Positions 1 through 6,121 of a stretch of DNA of 14,572 nt are shown in pieces. Every line of letters starts with the position of its first letter. Position 1 is the stretch's first letter. Origin of the DNA: Treponema sp. (GTDB taxonomy: Bacteria > Spirochaetota > Spirochaetia > Treponematales > Treponemataceae); NCBI GenBank assembly GCA_016290335.1, contig JAEETM010000086.1:1-14572 (forward strand). Reading direction: 5' to 3'. A program made the position numbers and the translations under genes. The notes beneath the pieces were generated by a model. That model was not told the DNA's origin and did not search any database. It saw only the letters and a program-made list of their open reading frames with translations.

Positions 1-1667
1 GTAAAAAGAAAAACCTTGATGAATCATCTTTTATTGAAGAAGCTGTAGTTTCTCTTATAATCTGCCAGCTTAAAAGTGAAGGGCTTCTGGGAGAAAAGTG
101 GTTAGAAAATCCTGACACAAGGATTGAACGAAACTGTAAGAGTTGGGTGACAGAGTTTGGCACTCAGAATATACAGGATAAAATAGTAAATGCTGTTTCC
201 CTTAAGAATACAATTACATATAAAAATCAGATTACTTCGAACGAAATAATTTCTCTTTTTTCTTCATTTGAAATACCAAATCTGAATGATGATTTTCTTG
301 GAGCATTTTACCAGTCGGTTCAGAATCTTTCACAAAAATCAAAAACTGGAAGCTTTTATACTCCAGCTTCAATCTTAACGGAAATCTCTATTCCCGGTGA
401 TAAAACTGTTTATGACCCCTGCTGTGGAAGTGGAAATATATTGTTGAATATACTTTCAAAAAAACACGACACCAGTCTTATCTTTGCTTCTGATATTGAT
501 AAAAATGCATTGAAAATATGTGAAGCAAATCTTGTGATGTTTTTTAAGGACCCGGATATTAAAGCCAGCTTGTTTGAACGTTCTGTTCTGGAACCGGTAA
601 AATCGTCACAAAAACAATTTGACTTTATTGTTACTAATCCGCCGTGGGGTGCAAAGTATTCTGTAACAACAAAGAAAAAGCTTGAAAAGCAATACAGTGA
701 ACTGGATACGGCAGAAAGCTTTTCAATCAGCCTGTATAATGCAGGCAAAATGCTTTCAGAGCAGGGAAAGCTTTATTTCTTCCTGCCAAAATCTTTTTTA
801 AGCGTAAAAACTCATCGTGGAATAAGAAAATATCTTTTGGAAAGCGGGCTGGAATTATCTGCCAAAAAGCTTGGTCATTCATTTAGGGATGTTGTTTCGG
901 AAGCGATTTTGCTGCGTGCAGAAAAATGTGATGTTAGGGTAGACAAACGAAAAAATAACTCCGGTAAACAAAAGAATGGTTTTACAAAAATCATTTGTTC
1001 TCCTTCACAGGATTATGCATTCACCATTCAGGATAATAAAACTGATGAAATCATAAAAAAAATATACAGTCATCCATATATAACTTTAGGTGACAATTCT
1101 GCTTCCTGCGATTTTGCACTTGGAATAGTTACCGGCGACAATAAGCGTTTTATTCAGCACGAAAAAACTGTAGGGAATGAACCGGTTTACCGCGGTAAAA
1201 ATATAATGCCTTTTTATCTTACTCCAAGTGAAGAATATATAGAACTGAATCCGGAGGTTTTACAGCAGACTGCTCCGGAAAAATATTACCGGGCCCGCAA
1301 GATTATGTACCGTTTTATTTCGGACCATATAATCTGCTGTATTTCTGAAAACGGTGAACTTCCATTAAACAGTGCAAATGTATTTATTCCAAAAAATGAA
1401 TATCCTCTTGAAACAATTGTAATTCTGTTTAACAGTAAGCTTTATTCTTTTCTATACAAAAATAAGTTTGATTCCTTAAAGATTTTGAAAAGTCATATAA
1501 TTCAACTGCCGCTTCCAGTTTTGTCCACAGAGCAGCATGCAAAGTTCAAAATGTTATATGATGAAATAATCTCTTCAAAAACGAATACCGCTGAATATGA
1601 TGCAGCCGTTAAAAAAGCCGATGATGAAGTTTACCGTATTTTTGGTATAAATAATCTTGCTGACTAA
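1..1667 (+). CDS. Adenine-specific DNA methyltransferase, gamma class (M.TaqI-like), 5' partial
   Basis: This enzyme is predicted to transfer a methyl group from SAM to N6 of adenine in DNA. The reading frame is open from base 3 to the TAA at 1665-1667 and has no stop upstream, so the gene starts outside the window and 554 residues are visible. The GTG at 147 is only an internal codon candidate. The visible motifs come in gamma-class order: FYTP (motif X region, around base 350), DPCCGSG SAM-binding motif I (from base 414), SDID (around base 495) and the catalytic NPPW motif IV (636-647). The C-terminal part (about 1130-1560) resembles the TaqI-type target-recognition domain, ending in a segment with KSHIIQLPLP. 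No nuclease motif is visible in the part seen, but the missing N-terminus could hold one (type IIG). It overlaps the next methyltransferase gene by 11 nt, so the two are probably co-transcribed. The methyltransferase call is strong. The specificity and the solitary versus restriction-modification status are unknown. Confidence 0.88.
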   Translation, partial: KKKNLDESSFIEEAVVSLIICQLKSEGLLGEKWLENPDTRIERNCKSWVTEFGTQNIQDKIVNAVSLKNTITYKNQITSNEIISLFSSFEIPNLNDDFLGAFYQSVQNLSQKSKTGSFYTPASILTEISIPGDKTVYDPCCGSGNILLNILSKKHDTSLIFASDIDKNALKICEANLVMFFKDPDIKASLFERSVLEPVKSSQKQFDFIVTNPPWGAKYSVTTKKKLEKQYSELDTAESFSISLYNAGKMLSEQGKLYFFLPKSFLSVKTHRGIRKYLLESGLELSAKKLGHSFRDVVSEAILLRAEKCDVRVDKRKNNSGKQKNGFTKIICSPSQDYAFTIQDNKTDEIIKKIYSHPYITLGDNSASCDFALGIVTGDNKRFIQHEKTVGNEPVYRGKNIMPFYLTPSEEYIELNPEVLQQTAPEKYYRARKIMYRFISDHIICCISENGELPLNSANVFIPKNEYPLETIVILFNSKLYSFLYKNKFDSLKILKSHIIQLPLPVLSTEQHAKFKMLYDEIISSKTNTAEYDAAVKKADDEVYRIFGINNLAD

Positions 1668-2673
1668 AACAGAGAAAGAGCATATAATCACACGTATGGA
1701 AACAAAGATACGTGCAGGACGGAACAGAACAATTATTCTGAATGATGATGAAAAAGAAGTTTTGAGAAAAAAGCTTGTTCTTCCGAATCAGCTTGAGACA
1801 ACAAAATCTTTTATAAACAAAACAATCAACGATGACCTCCTGCACGCAATCAATTATATACCGGACAATTTTGCAAATCTCATCATTATTGATCCGCCTT
1901 ATAATCTTACAAAAAACTTTAATGGTAACGTTTTTTCTGCACGTACACAAAAGGCTTATGATGAATATCTTGCAACCTGGTTTCCGCTGGTGTGCAAAAA
2001 ATTAAAAGATAATGGCAGCCTTTACATTTGCGGCGACTGGAAATGTACGGCTTCTTTGCAGCGGGCGGTAGAAAAAGAACTTACTATTTTAAACAGAATT
2101 ACCTGGCAGCGCGAAAAGGGAAGGGGCGCAAAAGCAAACTGGAAGAATGGAATGGAAGATATCTGGTTTGCGGTAAAAAATCCTGATGATTATTATTTTG
2201 ATGTAGAGAGCGTAAAGATTAAGCGCCGTGTGATTGCACCGTACAAGGTAGACGGCAAACCAAAGGACTGGGATGAAACAGACGCAGGAAATTACCGCAT
2301 TACATACCCAAGCAATTTCTGGGATGATATAAGTGTGCCTTTCTGGTCTATGCCCGAAAATACAGACCATCCTACGCAGAAGCCGGAAAAGCTTTATGCA
2401 AAATTAATTCTTGCTTCAAGTAAACCCGGTGATATTGTTTTTGATCCGTTTTTGGGAAGCGGTACTGCAAGTGTAGTTGCAAAAAAACTTGGCCGCCAGT
2501 GGTGTGGGATTGAATTAAATGAAGAATATGCAATGCTAGCAGAAAAGCGTCTGAGTATGGCTGCTGATGATGGAACAATTCAAGGTTATGGAGACGGAGT
2601 ATTCTGGGAACGTAATTCAGCAGAACTGGTGCGGAAACAGAAGCAAATTAAGAAACACGGAAACAATGAATAA
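1657..2673 (+). CDS. Site-specific DNA methyltransferase, beta class (DPPY, adenine-N6 type)
   Basis: This is a second SAM-dependent DNA methyltransferase of up to 338 residues. The motifs are permuted as in the beta class: the catalytic DPPY is near the N-terminus (residues 79-82) and the SAM-binding FDPFLGSGT is near the C-terminus (262-270), preceded by HPTQKPEKL (238-246). DPPY, rather than SPPY, favours adenine N6 over cytosine N4 methylation. The start is uncertain. TTG at 1657 overlaps the upstream gene by 11 nt, whereas ATG at 1696 would leave a 28-nt gap and remove 13 poorly conserved residues. Neither has a convincing Shine-Dalgarno sequence. The target-recognition region is presumably residues 100-230. 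The tail after residue 300 is charged and not recognised. Together with the upstream gamma-class enzyme it forms a two-methyltransferase unit. No cognate restriction gene is downstream, so one may lie upstream of the window or be absent. Confidence 0.9.
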   Translation: MLTKTEKEHIITRMETKIRAGRNRTIILNDDEKEVLRKKLVLPNQLETTKSFINKTINDDLLHAINYIPDNFANLIIIDPPYNLTKNFNGNVFSARTQKAYDEYLATWFPLVCKKLKDNGSLYICGDWKCTASLQRAVEKELTILNRITWQREKGRGAKANWKNGMEDIWFAVKNPDDYYFDVESVKIKRRVIAPYKVDGKPKDWDETDAGNYRITYPSNFWDDISVPFWSMPENTDHPTQKPEKLYAKLILASSKPGDIVFDPFLGSGTASVVAKKLGRQWCGIELNEEYAMLAEKRLSMAADDGTIQGYGDGVFWERNSAELVRKQKQIKKHGNNE

Positions 2674-3273
2674 ATGGCAGAAGATAATCTTTATTTAATA
2701 ATGAATAAACCCGCTGGTTATGTCTGCTCTGCCGTGTCTGATTCTCACAAAACAGTTTATGAGCTTTTGCCACCTGAAATGCAGGAACTTGTGCAGAATG
2801 CAAAACGAGGCCACCGGCTTCATACAATCGGGCGGCTTGATTGCGATACTTCCGGTTTGCTGCTCTTGACAACGGATGGCAATTTTTCGCACAAGGTTTC
2901 TGCTTCAAGAAAAATTGGCGGGGCTGAGTTAGATAAAACTTACAGTGTGGAGCTTGCGAAGAATGTTAGTCAAAGCGAACAAGTTGAGTATCAGGTTCGT
3001 GCAGCCGATGGTGTAACTCTTCCTCCGGAAAAAAAGTTTGGAGAACAAAAGGCTGCTCCGGCTAAAATAGAATGGCTCAGCGAAAACAAATGTAAAATCA
3101 CTGTAACGGAAGGAAAGTTCCACGAAGTACGCCGCCTGTTCCGGGCGCTTGGGAATGAAGTTGTAAAGCTGGAACGTATTGCAATTGCAGGTCTATGTTT
3201 ACCACAGGAGCTGGGGCAGGGTGAATGGCGGAAAATAACTGACGGAGAAATAAAGCAGCTGCTTTCTATTTAA
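2674..3273 (+). CDS. RsuA/RluB/E/F-family rRNA pseudouridine synthase lacking an S4 domain
   Basis: This enzyme is predicted to isomerise a uridine in rRNA to pseudouridine. The 199-residue protein begins almost at once with the catalytic fold (LIMNKPAGYVCS, residues 8-19). It has the family motif GRLDCDTSGLLLLTTDG at 53-69, with D56 as the predicted catalytic aspartate, the DKTY motif around 87-90, and EGKFHEVRRLFRALG at 146-160. Most RsuA and RluB/F proteins carry an N-terminal S4 RNA-binding domain of about 60 residues, and this one has none, as in RluE. The target (16S Psi516 or a 23S site) cannot be decided from sequence. The ATG at 2674 directly abuts the TAA of the methyltransferase gene (2671-2673) in the same frame, which implies translational coupling. 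ATG at 2701 is a less likely alternative. The gene ends convergently, overlapping the response regulator by 8 bp, with no terminator hairpin between them. Confidence 0.87.
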   Translation: MAEDNLYLIMNKPAGYVCSAVSDSHKTVYELLPPEMQELVQNAKRGHRLHTIGRLDCDTSGLLLLTTDGNFSHKVSASRKIGGAELDKTYSVELAKNVSQSEQVEYQVRAADGVTLPPEKKFGEQKAAPAKIEWLSENKCKITVTEGKFHEVRRLFRALGNEVVKLERIAIAGLCLPQELGQGEWRKITDGEIKQLLSI

Positions 3274-3883
3274 ACTTTTCCAGCAGTTCTGTACGGTTCT
3301 TTACATTTGTCTTATCGTAAATAAAGTTTACGTAATTTTCTACAGTATGCTTGGAAATAAAAAGCTCTTCACTTATTTCGTCATTTGTTTTACCCTGCAG
3401 AAGTTTTTCAAGAATACGGTTTTCCTGCTTTGTAAAGAGGGCAGTAACATTATCCAATTTTTGCTGTGTCGTAATTTTCTTTTCTTCAATGTAAGTGCCA
3501 CCCTCCTGAATGATTTTAAGGCAGCGGACAAGCTCTTCTTCGCTGGCAACCTTTGAAATGTAGCCTTTGGCGCCGCAGTTTTTGGCCGCAAGGATATAAC
3601 CGGCAGTATCATACATAGAATACATAACGCACTTGATGCTTGGATAACTTTTTGTAATTTCCTGCACAAGCGAAAATCCTGTTTCATCTATAAGCTGAAT
3701 ATCAATAATTATGATTTCGGGCAGGTTAGCTTTTTTTGGCTTAAGCTCCTGAAGCTTTGCAAGACAGTCTGCCTTATTTGTAAAAATGCAGGGAACCTTC
3801 CAGTCTGTGTTTTCTTCCAGATAATCCTTGAGTCCTTTTAAAAGCATTTTGTGGTCATCTACTATAAAAAGCTCATTCTTCAT
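3266..3883 (-). CDS. NarL/FixJ-family response regulator with LuxR-type HTH
   Basis: This is a DNA-binding output protein of 205 residues, partner of the overlapping histidine kinase. The N-terminal receiver has the acidic pocket D9-D10, a phosphoacceptor aspartate at D61 (IIIIDIQL), and the conserved lysine in AKGYISK. The C-terminal GerE/LuxR helix-turn-helix starts at LFTKQENRILEKLLQGKTND and includes ISEELFISKHTVENYV, the usual recognition region. I chose the ATG at 3883, which gives the canonical start just before the LFIVDD strand and overlaps the kinase stop by 11 bp (ATGAAGAATGA arrangement). A GTG at 3904 would add seven residues. No good Shine-Dalgarno sequence is at normal spacing, so translational coupling to the kinase is likely. 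Targets are unknown. The divergent lipoprotein gene next to the kinase is an obvious candidate, by context only. Confidence 0.93.
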   Translation of the reverse strand: MKNELFIVDDHKMLLKGLKDYLEENTDWKVPCIFTNKADCLAKLQELKPKKANLPEIIIIDIQLIDETGFSLVQEITKSYPSIKCVMYSMYDTAGYILAAKNCGAKGYISKVASEEELVRCLKIIQEGGTYIEEKKITTQQKLDNVTALFTKQENRILEKLLQGKTNDEISEELFISKHTVENYVNFIYDKTNVKNRTELLEKFK

Positions 3884-5870
3884 CCTTTTTTTGAGAACCT
3901 CCACATATAGAAAGTTTTATCTGCATTCCATCATTTGGTGCAGAGCAGAACTCAACAAAGCTGCCCTTAATCATTTTCATGCGTTCCTGAATCATCCTGA
4001 GACCAAAATGATTTTTCTGATTTCTAGGAAGAAGAACTTCATCAATTTTACAGCCGCGTCCATCATCAATTATAAAAAGCTGCATATATTCTTTGTTGTT
4101 TATGATTTTGTGACTACAGAATATATGTACGGCTGTTGCATAAGAATGTTTTTCTATATTTTTAAAAGCTTCCTGAACAATGCAAATGATGTTGGAGCAT
4201 TCATCAGGTGTAAAATAAAAACCCTTGTAATCATCCCCGGAAGAATCTGCCGAAATTGAAGTCTGTATGTTTGTACGTCTGAAAAACTGCTCGCTTAAGG
4301 TTTGCAGAATTGAATAAATATCAACAAAGCCGCTTTCATCCGGCTTAAAAAGCTCTGCCGGAGAAAGACCGTAACAAATATCCCTCATTTTTACAATGCA
4401 GTTTGTAATGTTTTCTATAAGGATATCTTTTTTAATTAAATAATCTTTTTTTACTTCCAGCATTTCTGTACCAATTCTTATTGCACGTATATCCTGTACA
4501 ATTGAGTCGTGAATATCGTAAGAGATTTTTCTGCGTTCTTCTTGCTGGGTTTTTACTCTGATTTTATTTTCAGCTTCTTTAAAACCGTTTATCCGCAGCA
4601 TAAGAATGCAAATCGTGCCACCAAGCAGAAGGGTAATAAATACAAGAAGCAAAATCATAAGAGTGGAAGGATTTAAATATCTGCTTTGTTTTTGTAAGGC
4701 CACTTTTTCCAGTTCCAGTTTTTGTGTGTATGTAGAGAAAGCTTTTTTATCATCAAAATGAATAGATTTGTTTCCGTCGTAAAGCCATAAAGATTTTGAA
4801 TCAATATCACTAAGAACAAGTCCGTAATCAGATATTTCCATTGGAGCTACATATCCTGAATTATTATAATAAGAATACATGTCATATAATTTTGTGTGTA
4901 TTTTTGATAATTGAGCGGGCTGTGTTATATAGAAGCCTTCCTCTGAGTCTTCAATTTTAAATACTTCTCCCCAATCGAAGCTCCAGTTCTTTCCTGTTAA
5001 AGTTCTTTTTTCAGAACCATAATTCATAGTAAAGTATACGGAGCCATCAAAGACAATAAGGAATAAATCATTAAAACTAAAATCAAGCCTGCCATAGAAA
5101 ACTGAATTACTTGAAATATAACTTATTGCTGACTTTGAAGTTGGATTTCCCTTTTCATCTGCAACAAAAAGATGTTTATAAAGGGGGAAATTACTTAAAC
5201 TATCAGTTTCATGGCAGAAGTCTTCTACAAGATTTGAATTAACTATATATTTTGCAGCTTCCATATTTGTTAGAGTTTTACCTTTATCATCAGTAATACA
5301 AAAAACAGGATTTACGCTTGGGTCGGCAAAACTTAGGCAATAATTTAGAAACCCCTTATAATCGGGGGCAGAACGTTTCAAATAGAACCGTGTGGCATTT
5401 TTAAAAAACCAGTCGTTAATCCGCATATATTTTCGAAGGTTTTCTTTTACCATTAAGCCTTCGGAGTTTTTTGTAACTGCATAAATACCCGAATCTTGTT
5501 CTGTTTGAATATCAAGTTCATTTGAATAACCAGTATGTACGGCAAAATATAGGGTTTCTTTTTTTGGATTATAGGCAAGGCTTGTTATGGGGTCGTCTTC
5601 TTTGTCGTATATTTCAAAAAGTTCACTGGATTTTTCTGGTTCAGCAATATTTACTGCAAGTACTCTATATATAAAGTCTCTTTTTAATCTCAGATGCACA
5701 AAATAATAACCGCTTTTTTCATCAGTTACATAATCATAAACTCTGCAGGCTTCATAGTTGTTCTGAAGATAATCGTATAAATCTTCTGGAAAGCTTGTAA
5801 TGTAGGCAGAGAGCTTAAAGTTAAATAATAATAATATGGCTGTAATAAGATAACGAACTCTTTTTTTCAT
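3873..5870 (-). CDS. Sensor histidine kinase (HisKA_3/NarX type) with large extracytoplasmic propeller-like sensor
   Basis: This is a 665-residue membrane sensor kinase. Residues 1-22 are a signal peptide or first membrane segment (MKKRVRYLIT... LSA). Residues 23-400 form a large extracytoplasmic domain made of short beta-strand-like repeats rich in Y, F and D. A single transmembrane helix lies at 403-425, followed by a short linker. HisKA_3 carries the HDxxxQ motif with phosphoacceptor H454 (YDIHDSIVQD). The HATPase domain has an N-box at about N571 (QEAFKNIEKHS), a G1 box at DDGRG (602-606) and a G2 box at HFGLRM (621-626). It overlaps the response regulator by 11 bp. Segments of the ectodomain match the divergently encoded lipoprotein in the same order: YNP 100-102, SGIY 127-130, PDYK 169-172, DDKGKTLT 194-201, KYIVN 207-211 and YGLVLSD 349-355. 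The ligand is unknown. A TATAAT box ends 7 nt before the ATG and no Shine-Dalgarno sequence is seen. Confidence 0.93.
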   Translation of the reverse strand: MKKRVRYLITAILLLFNFKLSAYITSFPEDLYDYLQNNYEACRVYDYVTDEKSGYYFVHLRLKRDFIYRVLAVNIAEPEKSSELFEIYDKEDDPITSLAYNPKKETLYFAVHTGYSNELDIQTEQDSGIYAVTKNSEGLMVKENLRKYMRINDWFFKNATRFYLKRSAPDYKGFLNYCLSFADPSVNPVFCITDDKGKTLTNMEAAKYIVNSNLVEDFCHETDSLSNFPLYKHLFVADEKGNPTSKSAISYISSNSVFYGRLDFSFNDLFLIVFDGSVYFTMNYGSEKRTLTGKNWSFDWGEVFKIEDSEEGFYITQPAQLSKIHTKLYDMYSYYNNSGYVAPMEISDYGLVLSDIDSKSLWLYDGNKSIHFDDKKAFSTYTQKLELEKVALQKQSRYLNPSTLMILLLVFITLLLGGTICILMLRINGFKEAENKIRVKTQQEERRKISYDIHDSIVQDIRAIRIGTEMLEVKKDYLIKKDILIENITNCIVKMRDICYGLSPAELFKPDESGFVDIYSILQTLSEQFFRRTNIQTSISADSSGDDYKGFYFTPDECSNIICIVQEAFKNIEKHSYATAVHIFCSHKIINNKEYMQLFIIDDGRGCKIDEVLLPRNQKNHFGLRMIQERMKMIKGSFVEFCSAPNDGMQIKLSICGGSQKKDEE

Positions 5871-5877
5871 ATCTGAA

Positions 5878-5883
5878 ATTATA
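5878..5883 (-). promoter_or_regulatory. -10 box of the histidine kinase gene, probably leaderless
   Basis: On the minus strand a perfect TATAAT ends 7 nt before the kinase ATG (5870), so transcription would begin at or within a base or two of the start codon. The -35 is weak: TTGTTT at 5903-5908 has a 19-bp spacer, and the region is otherwise a T-rich tract. No Shine-Dalgarno sequence precedes the ATG. Confidence 0.5.
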
Positions 5884-5918
5884 TACGAAATCCTCTGAAA
5901 AAAAACAAATAAAAACAG

Positions 5919-5928
5919 TTTCGCGAAA
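5919..5928. promoter_or_regulatory. Perfect 10-bp palindrome TTTCGCGAAA, possible operator
   Basis: TTTCGCGAAA is fully self-complementary and is one of few GC-containing spots in an AT-rich stretch. Its centre lies about 50 bp upstream of the predicted kinase transcription start, between the kinase and the lipoprotein gene. This is the distance typical of an activator or autoregulation site. Binding by the neighbouring response regulator is only a guess. Confidence 0.35.
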
Positions 5929-5929
5929 A

Positions 5930-6035
5930 AAAAGGAGAAAAACTCCCGAAAGGGTGATGAGATTGTCGTATCAAGTAGGACAATGACACATAATTATTTT
6001 TTTGGGACACAAAAATTAGGAGTTTTTTTCCTTTT
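5930..6035. repeat. 17-bp imperfect inverted repeat flanking a REP-like palindrome
   Basis: AAAAGGAGAAAAACTCC at 5930-5946 is matched in inverted orientation at 6019-6035 (GGAGTTTTTTTCCTTTT) with one mismatch in 17. The arms enclose 72 bp that contain a degenerate REP-like unit (5962-5990). The right arm runs into the predicted -35 of the lipoprotein promoter. No clear target-site duplication is visible at the outer edges. The arms are largely purine/pyrimidine tracts, which raises the chance of accidental pairing. Confidence 0.55.
5962..5990 (+). repeat. REP-like palindrome, degenerate copy
   Basis: ATTGTC and GACAAT pair around a central TA-TCAAG-TA, with one G-G mismatch, followed by the tail GACACA. 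The TCAAG loop and AATGACACA tail are shared with the perfect copy at 8379-8407 on the other side of the lipoprotein gene. It is the least regular copy in the window. Confidence 0.6.
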
Positions 6036-6061
6036 ACAAATCAATTTTTCAAGGTTATTAT
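6033..6061 (+). promoter_or_regulatory. Predicted sigma70 promoter of the lipoprotein gene
   Basis: TTTACA (6033-6038), a 17-bp spacer and TATTAT (6056-6061) form a good vegetative-type promoter. The start would be near 6068, giving a leader of about 54 nt that carries a normal ribosome binding site. This contrasts with the leaderless arrangement of other genes here. Confidence 0.5.
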
Positions 6062-6070
6062 TTTATTATA

Positions 6071-6092
6071 AGGGAAAATACTTATTCTCCCT
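6071..6092. promoter_or_regulatory. 22-bp imperfect dyad at the lipoprotein transcript start, possible operator
   Basis: AGGGAAAATA (6071-6080) is the inverted counterpart of TATTCTCCCT (6083-6092) with one mismatch, centred about 14 bp downstream of the predicted transcription start. A protein bound here would block initiation or escape. As RNA the outer AGGGA/TCCCT arms could form a weak hairpin in the leader. Confidence 0.35.
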
Positions 6093-6109
6093 GGTATCCA
6101 TAATTCTAT

Positions 6110-6114
6110 AGGAG
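6110..6114 (+). promoter_or_regulatory. Shine-Dalgarno sequence of the lipoprotein gene
   Basis: AGGAG lies 7 nt before the ATG at 6122. It fixes the start, and shows that the organism does use canonical ribosome binding sites. Confidence 0.8.
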
Positions 6115-6121
6115 ATTAGTT

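Noticed and set aside
3250..3290. A bidirectional terminator between the pseudouridine synthase and response regulator genes
   Set aside because: The genes overlap by 8 bp and I see no GC-rich hairpin with a T-run there.
3884..3904. A GTG start for the response regulator at 3904
   Set aside because: A GGAGG is nearby but too far from the ATG and inside the kinase tail. The receiver fold starts at MKNELFIVDD, so the ATG at 3883 is preferred.
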